This document shows positions 49,752-57,710 of a stretch of 64,000 bases of DNA, one piece after another (the stretch's first letter is position 1; each line of letters opens with the position of its first letter). Where the stretch lies: contig OZ022589.1 in the NCBI GenBank assembly GCA_963669155.1, positions 12,888,848 through 12,952,847 of the forward strand. The letters are read 5' to 3'. This DNA is from Arbacia lixula. Its lineage: Eukaryota > Echinodermata > Echinoidea > Arbacioida > Arbaciidae. A program made the translations under genes and the position numbers. The notes under the pieces are model-generated. The model saw nothing but the letters and a program-made list of their open reading frames with translations. It did not search any database and was not told the DNA's origin.

Positions 49752-51891
49752 TCTCTCTCTCCCTCTTTACACAAACAGGAATGGTGGCAGCGGTGGGGTT
49801 ATCCAACCTACAGTTCGTTGACCTCAACTCTTCCAGGAATCTCTTCATTCTTGGTTTCTCTATCTTCTCTGGTCTCAGTATACCGGACTGGGTATCGAAC
49901 AATCCACAATACATTGCGACAGGTATAAGATGCTGTTTTAATAGTATGTCTAACCCTATTCTGAATTAGAGGGGGGTCATTTTCAAATGTAATTAAAATT
50001 TAATTCAACTTAAATACCTTACCCAAACTGGTGAAAGGCAGAGAGGAGAAGCTGACAGATAAATACATATCCTAAAAGAGGAAAGCAGAGAAAAATTGAG
50101 ATTTAGACGTCCAAGGACACATAACTGCATCTCCAACCAGAGAGAGATTTAAGGGGAAGGGAAACATGGTCAAACGATGGTTTGAAAATGGACTCACGAA
50201 TGGCCCGATGGTTTTCCGATCAGAGCCGAAGTTCAACATTTCCTATATCGTGTATCATGTGATGTCAACTTCGGGACAGTGTGACGCCTCCTTTATGCAT
50301 ATGCCACGTCCATTGTAGTTCTTATATAACTTTGGTTGTTTGTGCAGGGATACCGGAGCTGGACCAAATCCTGATCGTGATGTTGACCACGAGCATGTTC
50401 GTGGGAGGATTCTTCGGCTTTGTCTTGGACAACACAATCCCAGGTAGGCCACGGCTTTCCTTCTGACCCCGTTCAGATCTGAATAGAAACTTAAGAGTAG
50501 ACTGCTGGATACATGAAGCAAAGCTTGGGAGGTTCTTCACTCATTTCCACTTTCCCTCCTTTAAATATTTGTTTCTTTCTTTTTATTCATGCTTTTTTTC
50601 CTGATATAATATATAATGTATCTTTCCTCTCATACTGTTTGTCTTAAGTTTAATGGAACAGTTTTGCTTTATCATCTCATGATTTAAGAACACCCATAAA
50701 ATAGATCGAAATAAAAGCTGAACAATAATCGTGACACAAGAATTGTATTGGTAACGTAGTGAGAAAAGGTTGACATATCAGAAGGACATAATACATCAAC
50801 TTGATAATTCAATATTGCAATCACTAACACGGAGGATAAGATACTCAGCTAGTAACCATATCATCGTCTGTAATTCTGTCCCCTAGAATGTGACAATAAA
50901 GAATGCGCGCCAGCCTTTTATTTCGCACACGTTTTCATGGTTGTATACCCGTGACATCCGAGAACAAAGATAATTTATCCAGTACCTCACACGTACGCAA
51001 GGAGCCTTTGTATAATTCCAGGTCTAGTCGGTAAGATTTGCATAATTATGTCGTTAAGGCACAGATTCTTTTTCATCATTATTGGCAATGCGAAGCTAAT
51101 CAAGCAAACTTTATATTTGTCTCTATTGACCAATATATAATCTAGCATATTTAATGTGTCATCCTTGTTGACGCTGTTTCCATAGGAACCCCCGAGGAAA
51201 GGGGGATTGTGAAGTGGCAGCGGCTGACGGGAGACCAAGACTCGTCTGGGTCGGACAGCGAGCGGGTGGTCCAGCTCGTGAACCAGTGTTACGAGTTGCC
51301 GTTTGGAATGTCGTGGATCAGGAAAGTCAACCTCTTCTCCTATATGCCCTTCTGCCCGACCTTCAAGATGTGCTGCCCAACATGTCGGGCCTGTCGTAGG
51401 AGAGCAAAGGATGGTGAGTGGTGAGCAGGGCCCTGTTGCATAAAACTTACCATTGATGGCAACTCTGCTCCCAATGGCAACTTTATAGAGTCCTTAGATT
51501 TGATTGGTTGTCGAGTGAGGTTGCAAGTGATGTTACAAGTGATGCTACAATTGATGTTACATTGTTGGAAGAGTAATCATTGATGGTAAGTTTTTTGTAA
51601 CTGGGCCTTGGTCTTAAAAAAACAATCAAAATCAACCCTTTGTGCTCCATTGATGCAATTTGGCACATTTAATCAACACAAGTCCTATATAGCAAAATTT
51701 GCTCGGCATTAAAAGGGTTAACTTATTGCAATATTATCTAAAGTTTCTAGAAATAAAAAAAAAGGAAATGATTTCCACACACCAAACACTCAAGACATTG
51801 TAATCACTTCAATGAAGTATGGTCCTCTCTCTCATTTTCAGACCCTGAGTTTGCGGGAGAAAATCCAACGGAGGCATCAACGGATTTATGA
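32714..51891 (+). CDS. SLC23A1-like: SLC23 family (NAT/NCS2) nucleobase/ascorbate transporter, complete 13-exon gene
   Basis: Seen: thirteen exons with GT-AG introns join at 32714-32947, 36529-36686, 37691-37782, 40172-40278, 41592-41737, 42661-42781, 44726-44882, 45449-45702, 49020-49149, 49779-49922, 50348-50443, 51186-51413 and 51842-51891. They total 1917 bp and encode 638 residues with no internal stop. The start ATG has A at -3 and G at +4. Family: NAT/NCS2 carriers have 14 membrane helices and move nucleobases or ascorbate with Na+ or H+ across the plasma membrane. Diagnostic elements are QH at 78-79 in helix 1, VQGG at 135-138, two N-glycosylation sequons (N166, N174) in the loop where human SLC23A1 is glycosylated, ESVGDYYA with Glu364, and the NAT signature at 414-423. 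The signature begins with Glu, while vertebrate SVCT1/2 have Pro, so nucleobase transport (SLC23A4/SNBT1-like) is at least as likely as ascorbate. The C-terminus ends in a class I PDZ-type tail (T-D-L). Family assignment is very secure; the substrate is inference. Confidence 0.95.
33310..33395 (+). pseudogene. Degenerate copy of the mariner-type transposase segment
   Basis: GAAGGGTAATTGGGATAGGA, then TCCCCAGACATCACC and GTGATTTCTGCCTCTAGGGG match the transposase fragment at 34959-35093, with an internal deletion and broken frame. Confidence 0.5.
33409..33840. repeat. 432-bp near-perfect palindrome in intron 1
   Basis: AATGTCAATCGCTTTTGAGC at the left is mirrored by GCTCAAAAGCGATTGACATT at the right. 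Further in, AGAAGGGTCAGGATCCAGCA pairs with TGCTGGATCCTGACCCTTCT, then GATCCTAATCAGCCAATCAT pairs with ATGATTGGCTGGTTAGGATC. Arms of about 200 bp surround a short centre near 33625, consistent with a foldback transposon. Confidence 0.8.
34123..34520. repeat. Tandem repeat, about 198-bp unit, in intron 1
   Basis: Units start at about 34123 and 34321 (ATATCGGTTGCG...) and share CACTTTGAAGACGAATAGCA and a terminal AGAAGGGTCAGGATCCAGCA. That terminal block is the same as in the palindrome at 33409-33840. The two structures therefore come from one repeat family. Confidence 0.7.
34959..35093 (+). pseudogene. Mariner/IS630-type transposase fragment
   Basis: The frame reads [38 protein letters not shown] and then stops. 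[18 protein letters not shown] is the classic segment around the third catalytic acidic residue of IS630/Tc1/mariner-superfamily transposases. Only about 44 residues remain. Part of it is repeated at about 35190-35285 (TTTCTGCCTCTGGGGATATT). It lies in intron 1 on the same strand as the transporter. Confidence 0.8.
35488..35835 (-). CDS. Unrecognised ORF with a CxxC-like segment, possibly transposon-derived
   Basis: A 115-residue frame in intron 1, antisense to the transporter. Near its end is [11 protein letters not shown], preceded by [10 protein letters not shown] and followed at a distance by a His. This loosely resembles zinc-finger heads of hAT-type transposases and their relatives. There is no upstream or downstream support, and a 101-residue frame exists on the opposite strand, so it may well be chance. 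Confidence 0.2.
   Translation of the reverse strand: MNKCCNRSHRVCTYTVEENTSAAESKGTATGERRGAVSVSSACAACLQSNFVALSKLSAPSKSEFIEENPWFLKAAPKRHHSYFVCEACCKHFSRVVIGTSASNSQRAHIVFNFE
36529..36686 (+). CDS. SLC23A1-like: SLC23-like transporter exon 2 (residues 79-131)
   Basis: The acceptor AACCCAG is followed by [20 protein letters not shown], a near-diagnostic helix 1 sequence of the family, then by helix 2 ([11 protein letters not shown]). The donor is GTGAGG. The exon carries two bases of the Arg131 codon. Confidence 0.95.
37691..37782 (+). CDS. SLC23A1-like: SLC23-like transporter exon 3 (residues 131-162)
   Basis: Encodes helix 3, [19 protein letters not shown]. The VQGG segment is typical of nucleobase-transporting NAT proteins, including plant members. 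Human SVCT1 has FQAS at this place. The acceptor is CGCCCCCAG and the donor GTATAG. Confidence 0.94.
37871..38240. mobile_element. 370-bp MITE with about 70-bp inverted repeats, intron 3
   Basis: TGTGCGTAAATAAAGAGACT at the left matches the complement of AGTCTAGGAGCTGGGG-type sequence at the right end (AGACTCTTTATATACGCACA). The similarity continues through GGAGCTGGGGCGTAGC, CCTTGCACG and TTTGATRGTTTTCGGC. Arms are about 90% identical by eye. There is no clear target duplication. Confidence 0.75.
38445..39297. mobile_element. 853-bp element with 158-bp inverted repeats, intron 3
   Basis: Arm 38445-38602 (ATTAATATATTCCAGTTCGT...) is the reverse complement of 39138-39297. Each arm holds two TGACGTCA motifs and two copies of GAAAAGTACTATTTCGTGAC-type sequence. 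The interior contains a 184-bp palindrome (38606-38789). An inverted copy of the interior follows directly at about 39305-39880. Confidence 0.75.
38606..38789. repeat. 184-bp palindrome, copy 1
   Basis: ACAAATATTTCATGA at the left pairs with TCATGAAATATTTGT at the right. Further in, GGAATCTATT pairs with AATAGATTCC and GTGGAGGGCGTGCGGTAC pairs with GTACCGCACGCCCTCCAC. The tip is GAGACCGCAGGTC. It could form a very stable cruciform or hairpin transcript. Confidence 0.85.
39305..39880. repeat. Inverted copy of the 38600-39130 segment, including a second 184-bp palindrome
   Basis: Reads as the reverse complement of 38600-39130, with differences scattered throughout (for example CCGACGGAAATTC against CAACGGAAATTC) and a short duplication TTCATCCCAGG at 39377-39400. 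The contained palindrome is at 39678-39861. The copies together form a larger inverted repeat of roughly 1.3 kb. Confidence 0.8.
40172..40278 (+). CDS. SLC23A1-like: SLC23-like transporter exon 4 (residues 162-197)
   Basis: Encodes the extracellular loop with sequons NIS (N166) and NRT (N174), followed by [15 protein letters not shown], equivalent to the human IREVQGAIMVSSVVE. The acceptor is GTAATCAG and the donor GTAAGG. The reading phase joins both neighbours cleanly. Confidence 0.93.
40430..40552. mobile_element. Truncated copy of the Harbinger-like MITE
   Basis: Matches 31690-31810 (AAGCAAATAATCAATGTTGG to ATTCAGATCGCCGAG) after a TTA at its left flank, then ends in a short (CA)n-rich region. 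It lies 150 bp into intron 4. Confidence 0.65.
40608..41015 (+). pseudogene. Non-LTR retrotransposon ORF2 C-terminus with one in-frame stop
   Basis: A single frame runs 135 codons: [40 protein letters not shown], a TAG stop, KWGYN and [19 protein letters not shown], then ILHWKGLV and stop. The R-S/T-G-x-GRC, KWG and CxCG-x-x-QTM-x-H-x-x-x-x-CP blocks are the cysteine/histidine C-terminal domain shared by many LINE ORF2 proteins. The internal stop follows Met at about 40839. It lies in intron 4, sense orientation. Confidence 0.85.
41150..41172. repeat. Poly(C)-(CT)n tract
   Basis: About 12 C run directly into a short CT repeat inside intron 4. Confidence 0.85.
41440..41580. repeat. (CT)n/C-rich microsatellite at the exon 5 acceptor
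   Basis: About 140 bp of CT repeats with poly(C) patches end 11 bp before the AG of exon 5 and form its pyrimidine tract. Confidence 0.9.
41592..41737 (+). CDS. SLC23A1-like: SLC23-like transporter exon 5 (residues 198-246)
   Basis: Encodes [20 protein letters not shown] and then [13 protein letters not shown]...HWGIGAL, two conserved helices of the core. The acceptor lies at the end of a C/CT microsatellite of about 150 bp that provides the pyrimidine tract. The donor is GTAAGT. Confidence 0.95.
42070..42400. mobile_element. Family M1 MITE fragment, intron 5
   Basis: Shows the family body (GTTGGTTTTGATAAGAGCAA, AACATGAAGGAAACATACTA, CATACGGGAGAGCATCTCGC) but lacks both terminal repeats. 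Confidence 0.55.
42661..42781 (+). CDS. SLC23A1-like: SLC23-like transporter exon 6 (residues 246-286)
   Basis: Encodes [17 protein letters not shown], matching the family segment ILFSQYL, then a basic loop ([10 protein letters not shown]) and AFKLFP. The acceptor is CACCTTGCAG and the donor GTAAGT. Confidence 0.94.
43083..43160 (+). mobile_element. tRNA-derived SINE head
   Basis: TCGTGGTATAGTGGTTGTGA contains a good pol III A box and, about 40 bp on, ACAGGTTCAAACCCTAC a good B box. The spacing fits a tRNA, but stems are too degraded for a functional one. It lies in intron 6. Confidence 0.65.
43231..43945. mobile_element. 715-bp MITE, family M3, copy 2 (inverted), intron 6
   Basis: Reverse complement of 24590-25303 along its whole length. 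It is flanked by GTTTAAA on both sides, a possible 7-bp target duplication (or TTAA plus chance bases). Its right flank TTAA is shared with the next MITE. Confidence 0.75.
43949..44365. mobile_element. TTAA-flanked MITE, family M2, copy 3, with an internal microsatellite
   Basis: TTAA + AGATGGCCCGTCCCTTTTAC at the left and GCAAAAGGGACGGGCTACCT + TTAA at the right. A (CT)n-(GT)n-(CT)n tract (44204-44302) has grown inside. It abuts the M3 element directly. Confidence 0.75.
44684..44706. repeat. Poly(C) tract upstream of exon 7
   Basis: An uninterrupted run of about 20 C, 20 bp before the exon 7 acceptor. Just upstream, 44640-44672 is a diverged copy of the CAGTTTATCTGGCACACA repeat. Confidence 0.9.
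44726..44882 (+). CDS. SLC23A1-like: SLC23-like transporter exon 7 (residues 287-339)
   Basis: Encodes the helix [19 protein letters not shown], then an external loop with [15 protein letters not shown], equivalent to human TDPKAYGFQARTDAR. The preceding intron ends in a pure poly(C) run (about 44685-44705) before CTCTGCCAG. The donor is GTAAGC. Confidence 0.95.
45449..45702 (+). CDS. SLC23A1-like: SLC23-like transporter exon 8 (residues 339-423, substrate site and NAT signature)
   Basis: The most conserved exon: [16 protein letters not shown], then [28 protein letters not shown] and the NAT signature [10 protein letters not shown] at 414-423. Glu364 corresponds to the substrate-binding helix-8 glutamate of bacterial UraA, and Glu414 to the helix-10 glutamate. 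This assignment is from family knowledge, not from an alignment run here. The acceptor is CTACATAG and the donor GTACAG. Confidence 0.97.
45850..46010 (+). mobile_element. Probable SINE, intron 8
   Basis: TTGTGGTGCAGGTTGTGATC, AAGGTCCCAAGTC and, further on, CCACCAAGGAGTGGGTACCT resemble a tRNA-derived SINE body of a kind widespread in aquatic animals. The A and B boxes are weak. Assignment is from memory of the pattern. Confidence 0.4.
46208..46520. repeat. Interspersed repeat with TATTTATATAGCACC / CAAAGCGCTTTA
   Basis: AGTATTTATATAGCACCTCC and TCTCAAAGCGCTTTAGAATG, then CACCTGGGTATAGAGAGCAG and TACTGAAGGACACAAGTG are landmark strings of a dispersed repeat common in many aquatic invertebrate and fish genomes. 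No boundaries can be set. Confidence 0.45.
46567..48800. mobile_element. 2.2-kb non-autonomous DNA transposon with 6-bp target duplication, intron 8
   Basis: TATGGAACGCCAACACCGCC at the left and GGCGGTGTTGGCTTTCCATA at the right are inverted ends. They continue into AAAAAGCGCAAATA and a row of TTTACGTAAAC-type motifs at both ends (46600-46815 and 48695-48770). CCAGAC flanks both sides (46561-46566, 48801-48806). No transposase-like frame is found in 2234 bp. A 6-bp duplication does not fit the common hAT, mariner, piggyBac or Harbinger rules, so I leave the superfamily open. Confidence 0.75.
48930..49015 (-). mobile_element. tRNA-derived SINE head, minus strand, at the exon 9 acceptor
   Basis: On the minus strand AGGTGTAGTGGTTTAGTGAT carries an A box and CCTAGGTTCGAGCCCAAAC a B box with tRNA-like spacing. 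Its complement ends four bases before the AG of exon 9, so the CACTACACCTCTTATCC pyrimidine tract is SINE sequence. Confidence 0.65.
49020..49149 (+). CDS. SLC23A1-like: SLC23-like transporter exon 9 (residues 424-467)
   Basis: Encodes [20 protein letters not shown] and [15 protein letters not shown], collinear with human VGSRRVVQYGAAIMLVLG and LPDPILGGMFCTLFG. The acceptor CTACATGTAG directly follows a minus-oriented tRNA-like SINE. The donor is GTGAGT. Confidence 0.96.
49691..49767. repeat. Poly(C)-(CT)n tract at the exon 10 acceptor
   Basis: About 14 C followed by about 60 bp of CT repeats, ending about 12 bp before exon 10 and supplying its pyrimidine tract. Confidence 0.9.
49779..49922 (+). 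CDS. SLC23A1-like: SLC23-like transporter exon 10 (residues 467-515)
   Basis: Encodes [20 protein letters not shown] and [13 protein letters not shown], almost identical to the human counterpart. The acceptor is preceded by a poly(C)-(CT)n tract at about 49691-49767. The donor is GTATAA. Confidence 0.96.
50348..50443 (+). CDS. SLC23A1-like: SLC23-like transporter exon 11 (residues 515-547)
   Basis: Encodes [20 protein letters not shown] and [12 protein letters not shown], equivalent to human [20 protein letters not shown] and LDNTVPG. The acceptor is TTTGTGCAG and the donor GTAGGC. Confidence 0.95.
51186..51413 (+). CDS. SLC23A1-like: SLC23-like transporter exon 12 (residues 547-623)
   Basis: Begins [11 protein letters not shown] (human GSPEERGLIQW) and carries [20 protein letters not shown], matching the human [20 protein letters not shown]. 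It ends in a cysteine- and arginine-rich cytosolic stretch, [16 protein letters not shown], which could be membrane-proximal and lipid-modified (inference). The donor is GTGAGT. Confidence 0.94.
51428..51609. mobile_element. 182-bp MITE, intron 12
   Basis: GGGCCCTGTTGCATAAAACT + TACCATTGATGG is mirrored by CATTGATGGTAAGTTTTTTG + TAACTGGGCC. The ends resemble those of the element at 10812. The element begins only about 14 bp after the exon 12 donor. Confidence 0.65.
51842..51891 (+). CDS. SLC23A1-like: SLC23-like transporter exon 13 (residues 623-638 and stop)
   Basis: The acceptor CATTTTCAG is followed by [16 protein letters not shown] and TGA. The phase closes exactly with exon 12. The final T-D-L fits a class I PDZ ligand, and human SLC23A1 ends T-K-V with the same pattern. 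The acidic tail itself is not conserved enough to confirm on its own. Confidence 0.85.
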
Positions 51892-53902
51892 TTGAGTCTT
51901 CATTGAGGAGATAGAGTAAACTCCCCTGTACAGCGCTCTTCCGTTGGTTGATTCGACGTCCAGTTCGATGTCGTGACGGTGTATCTACGAGGTCTCTGAC
52001 TCGTATGCATCAGTGCTTCGCATCATTATACAGGCAGACGTCAGGGAATGCCTTGTGTTTCATGCAATCCAGTTTAATATACCCCGTTTTATGTAATTAT
52101 TATAGTCCGGTAAACATTTTTGTCAGGCCCATTGCAGGACTAGGCACAACAATTATTTAATTAATCAATCAGCATTTGGAACCTCCCTAGCTTTCTGTTC
52201 ACTCGACTTACCTCAAAATGTTGCTACGTGTATCCCGTCTTACTAACAAAAATGATGTTGACAAAGAAATTTTAGGCATACACCCAGTAGCAAGGATAGC
52301 GTGCTCCATCCTGTAAATGAATGAAAAACAATACCCCAGAAAACACTTTCACTAAAAATGATGTTGTTATTGCAAGTAATTTGTCTTACCCTGCTGTTGA
52401 TATCAATTAAAAAGTAAATTTACTCCTTCGTTTTATTCACAGCTTAGAATTGAGAGATAAAGAAACTAAAAAAATCAACGTTCGCGCCTGTGTTTGTCCT
52501 GTTCATGTGGTAATTGCCCATTGCATAAAAGATTTCGTCACCCACGAGTTTTCATCGGGAATTTCAGGAAAATTATTGTAATATTGTACTATACTGGTTT
52601 ATAATCCTGTTGTTATATAAACATTTATTATCAAGGAAAAGTATATTTGATTCATGTAGTTTTATGAAATATCACAAGTTATAATTCGTGTCTATGTTAC
52701 CATCAGTGTTTTATAAGTGATCTCATTACAGATTTTGATTTGAGTCCACTGCAACCTGCATAGAGAGACTGTTCAAGGGAAAATAGGATATATAGTCCTC
52801 AACAACAGGTGTTCTTCATGATTTAGGTGGTCGCTGAATTGCACTTCACTGTATTGGTGCACTCATGACGGAAGGGGAGGGTGGGGTGGGGGGGGGGGGG
52901 AGAGCAGCAACCCCCGAATGAAATGTATGGTGTAGAAGGCTCTGATGTATAACCATGCATTATGCAATTTGTGTAGTTCGCACGCATCTCATTACTGGGG
53001 AAGTAAAATTGAAGGTGCGTTCGACCCAAAACTTGATTTGATTTCATATTATCAAAGGCTCATTTTCAGATATGTAAGAACCCGGGGTGAGAACATCATT
53101 CATTGTGTAGCACCAGTTATTGAAAGGCTAAGTGTGAAAGTAAGAGTAAGATAGCTATTAATTTAAGAACTTTGTTTTTGATCTCGATCACGGTGCTTTT
53201 TTACTACTTTTGGAGGGAGTCTCCCTCCAGAAAGAGGTGGCGCCATTCACCTAGATCATAGAGCTACATGTGTAAAGGGTTCTACGACATCGGTTATTTC
53301 GAAATCAAATTGGACAACTAATTTGGAAGTGTTTTTTTTTTTGTATTATAGTCCACAAGCTTGACTTCAATCAAAATTGAAGTCCCCCTTTCGTACCATT
53401 GAATAAGATTTTTTGAAAATGTTAATATGTATATTATTAACAAAAAAAGATTGTGAGAACTGCCATTTTTTAACATTTTAACATTTTTAAGGACCATTTA
53501 CATTTTCTATCGCCATTTGTGTGAAGTTTTACCAGTTAACGTTCTTTTCTCCAGTATTATTGTGCAGGTGTACATACATTTTAGTTGCTGATATTGTATT
53601 ATGAAATTGTATTTTCAATATTACTGCGCAAGGATTCTCGATTTGTAATGGCATACTGTAGCTTTCTAAAATGTGGTCCACTGAACTAGGATCTTATGTC
53701 ATTTCACTTTGGATTTATCCAGTTTTTTGTTTGGTTATACATAAAAGCATTGGGTTATGTTTATGGGATTTATCGGTTTATACCTTACGGAACGCAAAAC
53801 AGAAAGCGCAAGACTATATACTACTGCGTGCGTATGATGAATGTATATAATGAATCTTATAACCACATTAACCCATCTCCTCACCCCCCCCCCCCTCTCC
53901 CC

Positions 53903-53940
<38 letters not shown>

Positions 53941-54475
53941 CGTCACCCATAACCCACTCTCCGTTTTATTTTCTCGTTCATCCCTGTCGTTCAAACTAGT
54001 TAATTCCATCATGTTGAATGTCACAGAAAACGTTAAAAAACAAATTATAGGCCCAATTCTTTTCTCTTGGTGCACTTAATACTATAAACCTTTTTTATAT
54101 AATTTATTTAATCATGTTTCTATTGATTTGTAACCTCATGGGTCTTGGTGTTCAATTTATTGTGTTCATATTATCAGTAATTACTTCCCAGTGGTTGTAA
54201 GTAATGTGAGAGGCTGCAGTAAATGAGTTCTTTGTTATATTGGAACTGCAAAAGATGTGTAATGTATCTTTCTTTGGCTGGTACTCGTGTGTTTTGAAAG
54301 TTGTAGGCATAGTTTATGGAGCTTGCAGTTATAAAGTATAATGCCAGCCGCATAAAAATGAAATGTAAGTTTTAGTCACATTACTAGCAGCCTTTGCCAT
54401 GGAAGATGCGAATTCATTTAAAAACAGTCTTAAAAACATTGAAATCGTAGTATATACCTGAACAAATAAAAGGGT
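51892..54475 (+). other. 3' flank / probable 3' UTR of the transporter, limit unknown
   Basis: No further reading frame follows the stop. A variant poly(A) signal, ATTAAA, lies at 52406-52411 with GT-rich sequence near 52490-52515. The first canonical AATAAA I see is at 54465-54470. Either could end the transcript. A G-rich run (52881-52901) and a poly(C)-(CT)n tract (53886-53938) lie within. The choice of poly(A) site is not supported beyond these motifs. Confidence 0.3.
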
Positions 54476-54765
54476 AAACTTAACATAAATCATAACATGT
54501 AAGAACATTACACGAACAGGAAGCCATCAGTAAATTTAGGGTGTATATAGCATCATCACTTAATGTATGATGGCAGATTGCAAGTTTAGAGCGAGTATGA
54601 TATTCACAATCTTGATAATACATGCAAAAATAACAATAATAAGGAATTTGCATTTTTGTGGAATATACTGGTTTAGCAATTCAATTGAGATTTTTTTGAA
54701 GAATTAAACAATAGGGTGTTGGCGAGTAGACACTTTTTGATATCAAATGTGTCCTTTCAGCAATG

Positions 54766-54772
54766 ATGTGTG

Positions 54773-54819
<47 letters not shown>

Positions 54820-54830
54820 GTGTGTGTGTT
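54766..54830. repeat. (GT)n microsatellite
   Basis: Nearly pure GT with a few GCG interruptions. A second GT tract follows at 54956-55062. Confidence 0.9.
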
Positions 54831-54955
54831 TTCTTTTTTGCTTATTGTAATCCAATTATGTGTAGCATGATCATTTAATTGTGTACATCAGATGGAATTA
54901 TTTGTATGTATTATTTGAATGGAACTGAATAACTACTGAAAAAAGAAGAAAAGAG

Positions 54956-55062
54956 TGTGTGTGTGTGTGTTTGTGTGCCTGTGTGTGTGTGTGTGTGCGT
55001 ATGTGTGTGTGTGTGTGTTTGTGTATGTTCGTACGTGTATGAGTGTGTGTCCGTGTGTGTGT
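54956..55062. repeat. (GT)n microsatellite, interrupted
   Basis: GT repeats broken by TTTG, CCTG and CGTA units. Confidence 0.85.
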
Positions 55063-55590
55063 CTATGTATGCCACTTTTAAAATATGTTTTTGTTCCTGA
55101 CGATCACTTTGTAATCAAAGCTTAGAAAATTATTTACATTCTATTTTGGATTTGTGCAAAAGATTAAACCCGTTTGGCAGGACACAATTGACTTGTTTGA
55201 GTTCGGAGAACTGAAGAACGCAGAATGGGAAGACATACACGTTGGTATAGAAGGCACTTCTCACAGAATCAAATGGTGTAATACAATTATTAATTAAATG
55301 GAATTCATGATGTATAAAGGCAAGGTCACAATCATTTACTCCGTCATTGTCGGGACATGAAGTGAAATAGTTGCAAATCTCTCATCCATCATTTCAGAGA
55401 CAGTGTTTATTATACTCCTCTCAATTTAAAGTGTCATAAATATTTGACAACTATAATGACCGTTCAATTCCTTTTTCGTTACTACGTACGATATATATTG
55501 ATGAAGTACACAAGCATTTCTTCCACTTTCTAGAAATGAGGTCCTTTTTAACATTGCTTTGAACATCACAATATAAACAGGAAAGTGTAA

Positions 55591-56120
55591 CGAGACATAC
55601 TTGTGGACAAGTATAAGGTGGTCTGTATTGGCTAATTCATGCAAAGGCACGGGCTGGTAAATACACGTTGAAAATATGGACCTTCCATGATGACACCATC
55701 TATTGATTGCAAATCAGAGGCAACGCCCAAGAAAGCTCATAGCGCACCTACACAGTATACTAACATTTCAGAGACTTGCCTGAATGGTCACACGTATGCG
55801 CTTACAAAATGTAATTAATAGTCAATTAAGACAAAGGGGCGAGATAAAAAAAAAAAATGGGGGAAAATCTCAAAGAGAAGGACAAAGCGAGGGATAGAAC
55901 AGAAGAAAGGTGGCAAAAAACACATTGCAAAAGGAATGAAGGAATGACTCTACCCGCACAAGGAATCGAACCAGTGTCGCACGTTCTGATAGACAGGAAA
56001 GAATATAATCCACAAATCTTCCCATTCACTTAACATACAGCAAGGGATAGAATGATTTAGAAATTAATCGATATTCAAGCTGAAATTTCGCCATGATTCC
56101 GACATCTGATTAAAAATGGA
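55591..56120 (-). mobile_element. Interspersed repeat with tRNA-like B box, copy 2
   Basis: Same orientation and extent as 5667-6190. The minus strand carries CTGGTTCGATTCCTTG at the corresponding place. Similarity is about 85% by eye. Confidence 0.55.
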
Positions 56121-56124
56121 GACC

Positions 56125-57705
56125 ACGTTTCCGAAAGCTAGTATAGACCCAGCTATAACTTATTCAAATAAGAGTAGAGATCCAAACATAGGCAAGACAG
56201 CTCATTGAAGATCGTCATGTCATTTCATTATTGGAAAAAAATGCCCCTTCTAGTGACAGAACACGAACTTATACGTCCGATTTTGACATTAATACCTTTA
56301 ATCAAAGTTTACCCCACGAAGACGTGGTCAGAATGAAAAATAAAGGCAACTCTTCACATAGAGCAATGTCTAAGCTTACAACATTCTGAAATTTGGGAGA
56401 AAATTGATACAGGATTACTGAGAAAAACGGGTGAAAAAAATCATGACGCCATACATGAAAATTATTCTTTTTTTTTTTATTTATATGGCAATATGATGGC
56501 GTCACGATGCATTAAAGGACAAAATGAGACATGAATTCACATCTACATTTCATAATCTTTCAGAATATTTAGAGAAATTGGGGGCCACCAGATATTCTGA
56601 GGAGCTATGGCCGATCGGAGATGTTTTTTTTTTTTTACAATATTTGCACACAAACGCACATAGATGCACGCGCAGACTTAACTTTGACGCACCCGAACAT
56701 GGCTCGATCAAAATAACAGGATATCATGTAGTGTCACAAACACTAATTCAGTGAAAAAGGGGAATTCTGATGTTCCGTATGCGTGACGCACGTAAAATCT
56801 TTCTTAGTTTATTTGGAGCATTTTTACATTTTGCGCAAGCGTTAATGCACTAACGTACACGGACGGGCGCGTTTTTTACATTGAAATTAAAGGTCTTGTC
56901 ATGAAGTTTATTCATGTCAAATATCATTAGCTAGAGATGATCATTTCTAGAGAAATATCTAGTAAGAGATTTTCATTAAATTTCTCCTAGATGACGTTAA
57001 GGTCATGCCATGACCTTGCAAAATTTAGCGCCGACAAGTTCACATAAATACCTATACATGATGACCATTTTTTATGTATTCATAGGCCTATGTTTTATTG
57101 AATCATAAAACCAAATTAAAGAAAAAAACAATATTTACTAATAATTACAACAGATCAGCATAATGTAACAAAAAAAAAACAGAGTAGGCCGGGCCTATAC
57201 AGAAAAAAAAACAGGCAGAAAAACTGTGGACATTACAATAATTATTGTACAGTTGCTTAATACATGTAGGGAATTCCCCAAAAGACTCTTAACGCTGTGC
57301 CATGAAGCCTTGTACAAAAAAATTAGATCTTTCTGAGCATAAATAAAGTAAACTACATGTAATAACATGTACTATACATGCAAAAGAATTTATATCATGC
57401 AAGTGCATTATAGACCTATATTTACATTTCCAAAAATTAGGATTACATCTCAAACATGACACATGCATTGTTGAGATATAGAGTGAGCGAAGCACCCAGC
57501 GCTGGACGGACTTTGATATGTACTGTGTATGTGCAACATACAGTCCGGTTATTATGCAATATAGTAGTCTGCGTGCTCAAACCTTAGACATTTAGTTAGT
57601 GAATGCGTCTGAATGGATTTATCTGAATGCAGGAACTAGCTTACATATGTTTGTACATGTCTTTCAGTTCATATCCATGCAGCAAGTTACGATGAAGTCT
57701 TACAT
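56125..57705. other. Unassigned non-coding stretch
   Basis: AT-rich, with poly(T)/poly(A) runs near 56466, 56625 and 57165. No gene or RNA that I can support. Confidence 0.4.
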
Positions 57706-57710
57706 TAGAC

